From positions 9,882 to 73,881 of the forward strand of contig CAYMAS010000017.1 of NCBI GenBank assembly GCA_964388485.1: a DNA stretch of 64,000 nt, in the 5' to 3' direction. Position 1 is the first letter of the stretch, and each line of letters begins with the position of its first letter. This document shows, in pieces, positions 1 through 8,149 of this stretch. The notes under the pieces are model-generated. The model searched no databases and was not told the DNA's origin. It saw only the letters and a list, made by a program, of their open reading frames with translations. This DNA comes from JBCDKH01 sp964388485 (lineage in GTDB: Bacteria > Planctomycetota > Phycisphaerae > Tepidisphaerales > Tepidisphaeraceae). A program made the translations under genes and the position numbers.

Positions 1-1
1 C

Positions 2-154
2 ATTCCCAACGTGATTCTGGGCAAGGGCCACGTCGTGGCCCGACTCAAGGAAGTGCCGACGCTGGTCGTCCCCTGCGAGGTCGAGAGCTTCGGCAAAATC
101 GCCGTGGAAGTCGGCATCCGCACCGTCGCCGGCGCCATTCGCAAGGCCGCCTGA
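2..154 (+). CDS. CheX-like chemotaxis phosphatase, C-terminal part
   Basis: Only the last 50 codons are in the window; the start lies to the left. The visible tail (IPNVILGKGHVVARL, then a PTLVVPCEVESFGKIAVEVG stretch) follows the pattern of the C-terminal half of CheX/CheC-family proteins, in which a proline-valine-glycine segment is followed by two beta strands. These proteins dephosphorylate CheY-P. A CheY-type receiver starts 55 bases downstream on the same strand, which fits a phosphatase and substrate pair. The diagnostic CheX helix motif (E-x-x-N) would lie off the left edge and cannot be checked, so this is a family-level guess from the tail plus context. Confidence 0.5.
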   Translation: MPNVILGKGHVVARLKEVPTLVVPCEVESFGKIAVEVGIRTVAGAIRKAA

Positions 155-209
155 AGTTACGTACCGCTCATCGCTCCGCTCTCCCTCGCCAGCCCCCTAC
201 CCAAAACTC

Positions 210-575
210 ATGCGTATTCTCCTCATAGACGACTCCACCACGATGCGGAACATCCAGAAAAAGGTGCTCGCATCGATCTGCACCGACTTTGCCGAAGCCG
301 GCGACGGCGTCGAAGCGTTGAAGCTCATTCGCCAAGGAGAGACCTTCGACTTGATCCTGGTCGACTGGAACATGCCGAACATGGACGGCCACACCTTTGT
401 GATGAAGATGCGGGAATCGGACAAGGCCACGCCGATGATCATGTGCACGACCGAGGCGGAAAAGACCCGCGTCGTCGAAGCGATCAAGGCGGGCGTCAAC
501 AACTACGTCATCAAGCCCTTCACGCCCGAAGGTCTGACCGACAAGGTCAACGCGACCCTCAAGAAGGCGGCCTGA
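210..575 (+). CDS. CheY-like single-domain response regulator
   Basis: This 121-residue protein is a bare receiver domain. All key positions are visible: the acidic pair D7/D8, the phospho-acceptor D52 in LVDWNMP, T80, Y99 and K102 in the YVIKPF motif. There is no output domain, so it acts by protein-protein contact, as CheY does at the flagellar switch. The ATG start gives the usual receiver start (MRILLIDDS). It follows a CheX-like phosphatase fragment, which suggests a chemotaxis or motility-type circuit. No other chemotaxis gene is visible, so the target is unknown. Confidence 0.9.
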   Translation: MRILLIDDSTTMRNIQKKVLASICTDFAEAGDGVEALKLIRQGETFDLILVDWNMPNMDGHTFVMKMRESDKATPMIMCTTEAEKTRVVEAIKAGVNNYVIKPFTPEGLTDKVNATLKKAA

Positions 576-598
576 GAGCGTCCGACACAACCCGTCGC

Positions 599-631
599 CC
601 CCCCCCCCCCCCCCCCCCCCCNNNNNNNNNN
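599..631. other. Assembly gap with C homopolymer
   Basis: A run of 23 C residues leads into ten N bases. The run abuts the gap and is most likely a sequencing or scaffolding artefact. The true length and content between the receiver gene and the tRNA are therefore unknown, and reading frames crossing this point should not be trusted. Confidence 0.95.
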
Positions 632-658
632 AACGGCGACCGGGGCTTACCGGATGCA

Positions 659-686
659 AAAGACCCCGCGACGGATCGCGGGGTCT
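659..686 (-). terminator. Rho-independent terminator of tRNA-Asn
   Basis: On the minus strand a 12-base-pair GC-rich stem (AAGACCCCGCGA with its complement, 4-base loop) is followed directly by TTTT. It starts 10 bases beyond the 3' end of the tRNA, so it closes that transcript. Confidence 0.85.
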
Positions 687-695
687 TCGCTGATA

Positions 696-767
696 CTCGG
701 CAGGAAGGATTCGAACCTTCGACCGGTCGGTTAACAGCCGACTGCTCTACCGCTGAGCTACTGCCGA
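696..767 (-). tRNA. tRNA-Asn (anticodon GTT)
   Basis: A 72-base cloverleaf is seen on the minus strand: 7-bp acceptor stem TCGGCAG/CTGCCGA, D arm GCTC...GAGC, anticodon stem GTCGG/CCGAC with loop CTGTTAA (anticodon GTT), 5-base variable loop, and T arm GAAGG-TTCGAAT-CCTTC, with discriminator G. CCA is not encoded. It has its own promoter-like hexamers upstream and a strong terminator downstream, so it is a single-gene transcript. Confidence 0.95.
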
Positions 768-803
768 TTCGCGTCGCGGACACGCCGCAACGGCGGGGCC
801 GAC

Positions 804-831
804 ACAGTAGCCCATCGACACGAGGGATCAA
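804..831 (-). promoter_or_regulatory. Sigma-70-type promoter for tRNA-Asn
   Basis: On the minus strand TTGATC (831-826) and TACTGT (809-804) are 16 bases apart, which would start transcription about 30 bases before the tRNA. The rRNA promoter proposed at 63504 has the same layout (TTGACC, 16 bases, TAGTGT), which supports both calls. Based on pattern only. Confidence 0.5.
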
Positions 832-1143
832 GAGTCTTGAGCTGTCAATGTGCCCTGGCAGGAGTCGGCGAATCACAGGCTGCCACTGGTGCCACCGCAG
901 CCGCAATGCCGATGCCGAAGGGACAAGAGCCCGGCCCGCGGCAAGCCCTGCCGTCGGACGCACCGTCGCTCCCGCCGCACCCGATGCCGCCCTTTCGGCG
1001 GTCCTCCTGCGCCGATGCCCCACCACACCGACAAGCCGTCCGAGTCGCACACTGACAAGCCGCTGGCGAAGCGGTCGCGAACGAAGCGTCGCCCAACCGC
1101 GCCGTTCGCCCCGACCTGCTGTGCGCCCGATGCGTTCGATCTC

Positions 1144-1971
1144 ATGGCCCGCCAGGTCGCTGCCTCGAAGAACGGCCCGCGACTAGCGAGCGATGAAGGC
1201 CTCCTCGACGCCGCCTGCGCTGTCGCCTTGCACCTGACGCCCACGCTCGACGTTCGCGACGCGTCCCGCAAGCTCAACCAACTCGCCAAAAACGCCGCAA
1301 CGCCCTTTGGCGGGTTGATCAAGACGCGAGCCCGCGCCGCCGTGGCTCCACAGGCCATCGTCGCTCACCTGCACCGGGCGATGTTCGACGAAGCAGGCTT
1401 CGCCGGGAACACGAGCGAGTACTACCGGCCGGAGAACAGCTCGCTGCCGGACGTCCTGGAGAGCCGGCGTGGGTTGCCGATTTCGCTGGCCCTGGTCTAC
1501 AAGCTTGTCGCCGGTCGCCTCGGTCTCGACGCCTGGGGCGTCGGCTTGCCGGGGCATTTTGTGGCGGGTCTGGAGATGGACGGTCAGGTGCTGGTCGACT
1601 GCTTCGACGGCGGGCGTCTGCTCGATCAGCGAGACGCCGCCGCCCGGGTCGCGGCCTGCGCGGGGCCGGAGGTGCCCTTTGATACCGACCTGCTTCGCCC
1701 GGTCAGTCACCGGCACTGGATCACGCGGCTCATGCAGAACCTCCTGCAGGTCTTCCAGACGGAGAATCGGCCCGAAGACGTCGCGGCGATCCTGGAGCTC
1801 GAAATCCTGCTCTGGCCCGAGGAGGACCACCTCCGCCGCGACCTCGGCCTCGTGCTGGCCCGTCTCAACCAGCCACGAGCGGCCAAGGGCTGGCTCGACA
1901 GCTACCTCAAGCGTCGGCCCGATGACCCGCAGGGAACGGATCTTCAGGAACTCGTTGCGGCATTGGCATGA
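1144..1971 (+). CDS. SirB1/transglutaminase-like family protein with TPR-like tail
   Basis: The protein matches the SirB1 (YchA) family: a helical N-terminal segment, then the core with NSSLPDVLESRRGLPISLAL, a GVGLPGHFVAGLE segment and a DCFDGGRLL strand, then a C-terminal helical repeat segment (PEEDHLRRDLGLVLARLNQP) of TPR type. Family members have a transglutaminase-like fold, but their role is poorly known; E. coli YchA sits next to prmC and prfA. There is no signal peptide. An in-frame ATG at 1015 would add 43 residues rich in Pro, Arg and Lys, unlike the family N-terminus, so the ATG at 1144 is preferred. The reading frame upstream of 1015 is not coding in appearance. Confidence 0.8.
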   Translation: MARQVAASKNGPRLASDEGLLDAACAVALHLTPTLDVRDASRKLNQLAKNAATPFGGLIKTRARAAVAPQAIVAHLHRAMFDEAGFAGNTSEYYRPENSSLPDVLESRRGLPISLALVYKLVAGRLGLDAWGVGLPGHFVAGLEMDGQVLVDCFDGGRLLDQRDAAARVAACAGPEVPFDTDLLRPVSHRHWITRLMQNLLQVFQTENRPEDVAAILELEILLWPEEDHLRRDLGLVLARLNQPRAAKGWLDSYLKRRPDDPQGTDLQELVAALA

Positions 1972-1990
1972 GTCGTGGCGTTGGTTTGAG

Positions 1991-2557
1991 TCACGCTTCG
2001 TCAGTCGGCGGGAACAGCTCGCCGACGCGGAGCGCCAGCGTCGGCAGGCACAGCGGCGACACCGCGTCAGCGCCGCCTAGTTCCTGATGCTCCTGCCACG
2101 CGCCATCGATTGGCGACCGGAAGACGTGCAGCTGTCGGTTCTCCGCATCGGCAACCCAAAGCTCCTCGACGCCCTCCGCGGCGTAGCGGGAGGCCTTGTC
2201 GCCCAGGTCATAAGCAAGTGTGGAATCGCTCACTTCCACTGCCAGGCGAAGTTTCGGGTAGCTGCCTCGTCGCGGATGGGCCGGCGGTCGTCGGTCATAG
2301 ACGCTGACGTCCGGCATCGGGTTCCAGCCGGACGTAAACGGGTGCGTCAGGTGCGAACCGACGGCCCAGCGATCGCGCCAGGCGGCCGATAGGATGCGGA
2401 AAACTTCGCCGATGACGGCAACGGCTAGGTAATTCTGCCCTGGCATCTCGATGATCTGTCCGTCCACCAGCTCGCTGAACTCCGGCACCACGCGCTGCTC
2501 GACGAGCGTGTAGAACTCCTCCGGCGAGAACCGGACGGGCTGGCGAACTTCGGCCAT
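1991..2557 (-). CDS. Uma2 family endonuclease (DUF820)
   Basis: The sequence has the Uma2/DUF820 pattern: N-terminal FSPEEFYTLVE, a PMPDVSVYDRR strand carrying the aspartate, and LAVEVSDSTLAYDLGDKASR with the E-x-S and lysine of a PD-(D/E)xK nuclease site, followed by GVEELWVAD. These proteins have a restriction-endonuclease fold and are abundant in cyanobacteria and planctomycetes; their cellular role is not settled. The gene lies 24 bases after pgk on the same strand and may be read through from it. The ATG at 2557 is preferred over a GTG at 2572. Confidence 0.85.
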   Translation of the reverse strand: MAEVRQPVRFSPEEFYTLVEQRVVPEFSELVDGQIIEMPGQNYLAVAVIGEVFRILSAAWRDRWAVGSHLTHPFTSGWNPMPDVSVYDRRPPAHPRRGSYPKLRLAVEVSDSTLAYDLGDKASRYAAEGVEELWVADAENRQLHVFRSPIDGAWQEHQELGGADAVSPLCLPTLALRVGELFPPTDEA

Positions 2558-2581
2558 CTTTTCGGTACGCACGGGACGATC

Positions 2582-3843
<1,262 letters not shown>

Positions 3844-3847
<4 letters not shown>

Positions 3848-4155
3848 GCCGGCAGTGTAGTGCGGCGTCGCCAGCGGTTGAGCAACCAGGTGCCGACGAC
3901 GATCAAGACGATGCCGATGCCGATCAGGACCGCGTTCCCCGGCAGCCCCAGCAGCACGGCGTAGACCCCGCTCAATTGCATGGCCACCGCCATCGCCGCC
4001 TTGAAGGTCTCGCCCCGCCGCAGGTTCCGCTGCCTGAGGGAGTGACGTTGTTGTCGCACCCGCCGAAGCCGGCGTTCCTCCTCGGAAACCTCCGCCTCGT
4101 CGTCCACGATGGCATCGAAACCTTCTGCCACGAGGCGACCATAAGCTCTGCCCAT
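3844..4155 (-). CDS. Small membrane protein upstream of pgk
   Basis: This 103-residue protein has a charged, arginine-rich N-terminal half (EEERRLRRVRQQRHSLRQR) and a hydrophobic C-terminal half with two closely spaced membrane segments (AVLLGLPGNAVLIGIGIVLI region), ending in RWRRR. No family is recognised. Its stop overlaps the pgk start (ATGA), so it is probably the first gene of the pgk transcript. Its own ATG at 4155 lies inside the CATG that also gives the ATG of the divergent lipoprotein gene at 4154. No promoter fits between the two, so one of the starts may be further in. Confidence 0.6.
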
Positions 4156-4912
4156 GAAGCACCGTCCCGTCCTCGTCCGTCTCGGCCTAGCCGTCGCCTG
4201 TCTTGCCGTGGCCGGGTGCGAGACCAAAGGCTGTCGCAGCGACAACTCCAGCGGGCTTGAAGGACGCATGACCCTTGCTGCCCCGACCTTCGGCGACGGC
4301 AGCGTCGTCGGAACCATCAGCTATGACGGCCCGGCACCCGCCGAACGCGTCGTCGGCGAGAGCGACGCCTGCGGCGAGGTGATGGACGAGTCGCTTGTCG
4401 TCTCCACCGACGGCGGCTTGGCGAACGTGCTCGTTTACCTTGAGGGCGAGATTGGTGCGTCGACCGGTGCCGAGCAACCCGCCAAGGAGTTGGACCAGAA
4501 CGGGTGCCGGTTCGTGCCGCGGGTCCAAGGCATTCAAGTCGACCAGCCGCTGATCGTAACCAACGGCGATCCGATGCGGCACAACGTGCGGTACACGCCG
4601 GAGAATAACGAGCGGCAGAACCTTGTCTTCGCCACCGGCGGGCAAGAGCAGCGGGTGACTTTTGACCGGCCCGAGCCCGAGCCGATTGTTGTCAAGTGCG
4701 ACATCCACCCGTGGATGGCGGCGTATGTCGGCGTCTTCGACCATCCGTTCTTCACCGCGACCGACAGCGACGGCCGGTTCGAGCTCGATCGTGTCCCGGC
4801 GGGCGAGTACGAGGTCGTCGCGTGGCACGAGCTGCTGGGCGAGCGACGCGGCACGGTGACCGTCGCGGACGCGGGCACCGTGGAACTGCCGCTGGAATAT
4901 GCGAGAAACTGA
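4154..4912 (+). CDS. Lipoprotein with cupredoxin-like and carboxypeptidase-regulatory-like domains
   Basis: Residues 1-22 form a lipoprotein signal (lipobox LAVAGC, lipidated Cys22). The body resembles the methylamine-utilisation or plastocyanin-like proteins of planctomycetes: a strand with DPMRHNV (first His), then KCDIHPWM providing Cys, His and Met in the order of a type 1 copper site, and a C-terminal beta segment (GRFELDRVPAGEYEVVAWHE) of the carboxypeptidase regulatory-like type. It is likely an outer-surface or periplasmic electron-transfer or copper protein, but copper binding is inferred from the residue pattern only. It is followed after 51 bases by tpiA, with no obvious functional link. 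Confidence 0.75.
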   Translation: MKHRPVLVRLGLAVACLAVAGCETKGCRSDNSSGLEGRMTLAAPTFGDGSVVGTISYDGPAPAERVVGESDACGEVMDESLVVSTDGGLANVLVYLEGEIGASTGAEQPAKELDQNGCRFVPRVQGIQVDQPLIVTNGDPMRHNVRYTPENNERQNLVFATGGQEQRVTFDRPEPEPIVVKCDIHPWMAAYVGVFDHPFFTATDSDGRFELDRVPAGEYEVVAWHELLGERRGTVTVADAGTVELPLEYARN

Positions 4913-4963
4913 CGCAGCCAGTGGCGGCACCTGCGGCTCGAGCGGTTCCTACGCTCGCTCATC

Positions 4964-5716
4964 ATGGTCAAACGCACGCCTTTCGTCGCCGGAAACTGGA
5001 AGATGAACCTCGACCGCGCTGCCGGCATCGAGTTGGCGAAGCTGCTCGCCGCCGAGGAGCATCCGGGCGTCGACGAGGGGTGTGCCCCGCCGTTCGTTTA
5101 CCTCGACGCCGTCAAGCAGCACCTGGGCAGCAAGGTGATGCTCGGGGCGCAGGACTGCTACTTCGAGAGCAAAGGTGCGTACACCGGCGAGGTGTCGGCC
5201 GAGATGCTCGTCGACATCGGCTGCCGGTTCTGCCTCGTCGGACACTCCGAGCGTCGGCATGTGCTGGGCGAGCCGACCGATCTGCTCGCCAAAAAGGCGG
5301 CTGCCGTCTTCAACGCAGGCATGACGCTCGTCCACTGCGTCGGCGAGTTGCTGGAACAACGCGAAGCCGATCAAACCTTCGGCGTCATCGACGGCCAACT
5401 CAGCGAGTTGTCGCCGAAGTTCGATGATCCGAGTCGCGTCGTCATCGCCTATGAGCCCGTTTGGGCCATCGGCACCGGCAAAGTCGCGACGCCGGATCAG
5501 GCTCAGGAGGTCCACAAGTACATCCGCGAGCAGATCGCCGAGGACTTCGGTGCCGACTTCGCCGATCAGGTTCGCATCATCTACGGCGGCAGCGTCAAGG
5601 GCGACAATGCCGCGGAATTGCTCGCCAATCCCGACGTCGACGGTGCCCTCGTCGGTGGCGCAAGTCTCAAGGCAGACCAGTTCCGCCCGATCCTCGAAGC
5701 AGCACGTCCATCCTGA
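4964..5716 (+). CDS. tpiA: Triosephosphate isomerase
   Basis: TPI interconverts dihydroxyacetone phosphate and glyceraldehyde 3-phosphate. Active-site residues are in place: N11 and K13 (AGNWKMN), the histidine of LVGHSERR, the catalytic glutamate of AYEPVWAIGTGK, loop 6 and the phosphate-binding IYGGSVK and GGASL segments. The length of 250 residues is normal. It is followed by secG, a common bacterial arrangement. Confidence 0.97.
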   Translation: MVKRTPFVAGNWKMNLDRAAGIELAKLLAAEEHPGVDEGCAPPFVYLDAVKQHLGSKVMLGAQDCYFESKGAYTGEVSAEMLVDIGCRFCLVGHSERRHVLGEPTDLLAKKAAAVFNAGMTLVHCVGELLEQREADQTFGVIDGQLSELSPKFDDPSRVVIAYEPVWAIGTGKVATPDQAQEVHKYIREQIAEDFGADFADQVRIIYGGSVKGDNAAELLANPDVDGALVGGASLKADQFRPILEAARPS

Positions 5717-5845
5717 CCCGGAGCGGCGTCGCTTGCGTCGCGCGTCTGGACCCGGTTTCAACACGTGACAAGCAACGCCCCCTCAAGTCACGAACCCCGA
5801 GTCGACAGCGCCTAACCTACCCGTCCCGTTTCCGGGACCGACTCC

Positions 5846-6223
5846 ATGGCAGATATTCTTTTCCCGATCCTCGCGACGACCTTCTGCGTCGTCTGCGTCT
5901 TCATGATCCTCCTGATCCTGATCCAAAAGGGTCGCGGCGGCGGGCTCAGCAGTGCCTTCGGCGGCGCCGGCGGAAATACGGCGTTCGGCTCTAAAACTGG
6001 CGACGTTCTGACTTGGGTGACGGCGGTCGTCTTCGTCTTCTTCCTGATTCTGAGCATGAGCCTGATCTGGACGATCGACGTCGTCGATGCCAGGAACAGC
6101 GCCATTGTGGCGACGGATCCGGCAGTCGAGTTGGAGAACGCGGACGACGAAATTATTGATGACGACGGCGTCATCAACGATAAGCCGGCGACGGCTGACG
6201 AGCCGAATCCGACGGGCGAGTAG
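5846..6223 (+). CDS. secG: Preprotein translocase subunit SecG
   Basis: SecG is the small stimulating subunit of the SecYEG channel. The 125-residue protein has two transmembrane helices (about residues 5-27 and 54-76) separated by the conserved QKGRGGGLSSAFGG linker, followed by an acidic tail rich in Asp and Glu that is longer than in E. coli. It follows tpiA, as in many bacteria. A 6-bp hairpin (GTCCCG, loop TTTC, CGGGAC; 5823-5838) ends 7 bases before the ATG and could limit ribosome access; that effect is inference. Confidence 0.93.
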   Translation: MADILFPILATTFCVVCVFMILLILIQKGRGGGLSSAFGGAGGNTAFGSKTGDVLTWVTAVVFVFFLILSMSLIWTIDVVDARNSAIVATDPAVELENADDEIIDDDGVINDKPATADEPNPTGE

Positions 6224-6272
6224 TGGCGAGGTTGGCGTCGGCCGGCGGCGGTCGCTTAAGCTGGGCAGCAGG

Positions 6273-7160
6273 ATGATTCAGAGCATGACTGGCTTCGGCG
6301 ACGCCCGTGCCGCCGCGGGCGGGGTTGCCCTTGTGGCCGAAATCAAGAGCCTCAACAACCGCTTCTTCAAGCCGGTCATCCGCCTGCCTGACACGCTGTC
6401 GTTTCTCGAACCCGAGATTGAAACGCTCCTCCGCCGCAAGCTCGGCCGTGGCAGCGTCTTTCTCAGCATCAAGATCGATGCGGACGAAGAAGCCCGCGAT
6501 CGCCCCGCCGCCACCATCGATGTCGAAGCGGTCCAGAACTACGCGAAGCAGCTTGCCGCGGCCGGACTGGCTGCCGACACGGCGGCACTCCTGTCGCTGC
6601 CGGGCGTCGTGACGGTTGCCGAACCCGAAGAGCTCGTTCCGCAGTCGGATGATCTCAAAGGCCCTGCGATTGAGGCCGTAAAGCAGGCGATGGACAGCCT
6701 CATCGCCGCCCGCAAACGTGAAGGCCAAGCCCTCGAAGCGGACCTCCGCCAACACCTCGACGCCATGGGCGGCCACCTGACGCAAATCGGTGCCCGAAGC
6801 GGCCACGTCGTCACGCTCTATCATGAGCGTGTTCGGGCCCGCGTCAATGAGCTGCTGCAGGAGGCGAATCTCGAGGTCGCTCGCGAAGACCTGCTGCGGG
6901 AAGTCGCCGTCTTCGCCGAACGGAGCGACATCAGCGAGGAAGTGCAACGACTCGGCCACCACGTCCAGCAGTTCCGCGACGCCATAGCCGACGACGGCGG
7001 TGAGCACGTCGGCCGGAAGCTCGACTTCATCGCCCAGGAGATGCTGCGTGAGGCCAACACCATCGGCTCCAAGGCACAAGACGCCGACATCGCCGGCCGC
7101 GTCATCGAGATCAAAGGCTCGATCGACCGGCTCAAGGAGCAAGTTCAGAACGTCGAGTGA
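6273..7160 (+). CDS. yicC: YicC family endoribonuclease
   Basis: The protein begins with the hallmark MIQSMTGFG and has the SLNNRFFKPVIRLP segment and the C-terminal GRKLDFIAQEMLREANTIGSKA motif of the YicC-like family, at the usual length (295 residues). YicC is reported to act as an endoribonuclease involved in degradation of a small RNA in E. coli. The order yicC-gmk-rpoZ is widely conserved and is kept here, with 42 bases to gmk. The ATG at 6273 is fixed by the family N-terminus; the open frame upstream of it is not part of the gene. Confidence 0.93.
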   Translation: MIQSMTGFGDARAAAGGVALVAEIKSLNNRFFKPVIRLPDTLSFLEPEIETLLRRKLGRGSVFLSIKIDADEEARDRPAATIDVEAVQNYAKQLAAAGLAADTAALLSLPGVVTVAEPEELVPQSDDLKGPAIEAVKQAMDSLIAARKREGQALEADLRQHLDAMGGHLTQIGARSGHVVTLYHERVRARVNELLQEANLEVAREDLLREVAVFAERSDISEEVQRLGHHVQQFRDAIADDGGEHVGRKLDFIAQEMLREANTIGSKAQDADIAGRVIEIKGSIDRLKEQVQNVE

Positions 7161-7181
7161 GCAGGTTTAGAACGTCGAGTA
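7140..7181 (+). repeat. Tandem duplication of the yicC stop region
   Basis: The last codons of yicC (7140-7158, ending AGAACGTCGAGT) recur at 7162-7180 after 22 bases with two mismatches. It is a local duplication in the yicC-gmk spacer. Confidence 0.75.
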
Positions 7182-7202
7182 GTTTGCGCGGTAGTCTCTG
7201 TC

Positions 7203-7835
7203 ATGCCGCCCGCCAAAGGACAGCTCATCGTCATGTGCGGCCCGAGCGGCGTGGGCAAGAGCACGCTGTCGCTCCGCATGGCCGACGAGCTAGGCGTCGC
7301 GTACGTGCCCGCCGTCACCACGCGCGAGCCCCGGCCCGGCGACAGCAAGGGAAAGTCGTATGAGCACGTCAGTGAAGAAGTCTTCTTCGAACGCCTCGAC
7401 GCCGGCAAATTCCTCGAGTACGCCCAGAACTACGACGACTACTACGCCACGCCCAAGCACCCGGCCCTCGACCTGCTCGACGATGGCCGCGACGTGTTGC
7501 TGGAGATCGACGTGCAGGGTGCGTTGCAGGTGCGGTATCACTATCCCGAAGCCCTGCTCATCTTCGTCCTGCCGCCGACGGAGAAGACGCTGTACGACCG
7601 CCTCGTCGAGCGAGGCCGGGACGAGCCGCGAATCATCGCCAAGCGGTATCGGGCGGCGCGGCGTGAGATTCACATGGCCAAGGGCAGCAGGGCGTTCGAC
7701 GCGATGTTGGTCAACGACGATCTGGAGCAGGCGGTCAGCGAGCTCAAGAAGCTCGTCCGCTACCGCCAGGGCGAGCACCTGGGCGACGTCGACGCCCAAA
7801 CCGGTCCGGGCTTGTTCGACGAGCCGGCGACTTGA
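7203..7835 (+). CDS. gmk: Guanylate kinase
   Basis: GMK phosphorylates GMP to GDP. The P-loop GPSGVGKST sits at residues 13-21, followed by the GMP-binding region (TTREPRPGD; the usual Y-F of the loop is present as SYEHVSEEVFFE), the DVLLEIDVQGALQV core and the lid RGRDEPRIIAKR. The length of 210 residues is normal. It lies between yicC and rpoZ, the conserved arrangement that links nucleotide supply to RNA metabolism. Confidence 0.96.
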   Translation: MPPAKGQLIVMCGPSGVGKSTLSLRMADELGVAYVPAVTTREPRPGDSKGKSYEHVSEEVFFERLDAGKFLEYAQNYDDYYATPKHPALDLLDDGRDVLLEIDVQGALQVRYHYPEALLIFVLPPTEKTLYDRLVERGRDEPRIIAKRYRAARREIHMAKGSRAFDAMLVNDDLEQAVSELKKLVRYRQGEHLGDVDAQTGPGLFDEPAT

Positions 7836-7866
7836 GAAGCGGCATAAACTTGAGAAGCGGCATGAG
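7831..7866 (+). repeat. 18-bp tandem duplication at the gmk/rpoZ junction
   Basis: CTTGAGAAGCGGCATAAA (7831-7848) is followed directly by CTTGAGAAGCGGCATGAG (7849-7866). The first copy contains the gmk stop; the second supplies an alternative ATG for rpoZ. It is a local duplication. Confidence 0.85.
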
Positions 7867-7888
7867 CGTCCCTAGCGTCCCCGTCCCC

Positions 7889-8104
7889 ATGATCGAGGCA
7901 CTCAAGAGCGACGAGATCGTCAAGAAGGTTGGCGGCCGATTCCGCCTCACCGCCCTCATCCAGAAGCGGCGGGTCGAGCTCATGCGCGGCGCCCGCCCGC
8001 TCATCGAGCGGACGCCCGGCATGACCGACATGGAAGTGGTGATCGAAGAGATCCTGCAAGACAAGATCGAGGCGGAAGTGCCGCAAGAGCTCGTCGAGGC
8101 ATAG
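7889..8104 (+). CDS. rpoZ: RNA polymerase omega subunit
   Basis: The protein matches the planctomycete form of omega: start MIEALKSDEIV, then VGGRFRLTALIQKRRVELMRG (the RpoZ core helix pair contacting beta prime), ARPLIE and MEVVIEEILQDKI. At 71 residues from the ATG at 7889 it has family length. Alternative starts at 7862 (ATG) and 7832 (TTG, overlapping the gmk stop) would add 9 or 19 residues encoded by the duplicated sequence and are less likely. Its position after gmk supports the call. Confidence 0.9.
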   Translation: MIEALKSDEIVKKVGGRFRLTALIQKRRVELMRGARPLIERTPGMTDMEVVIEEILQDKIEAEVPQELVEA

Positions 8105-8149
8105 CCGAGGCCCCGCGGCTACCAGAGGTGTCGAGCAGTGATCGCTTGG

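Noticed and set aside
3848..4162. Possible N-terminal extension or fusion of pgk
   Set aside because: The upstream in-frame translation is Arg/Gly-rich and unlike any PGK. The ATG at 3847 gives the normal N-terminus and overlaps a separate gene's stop.
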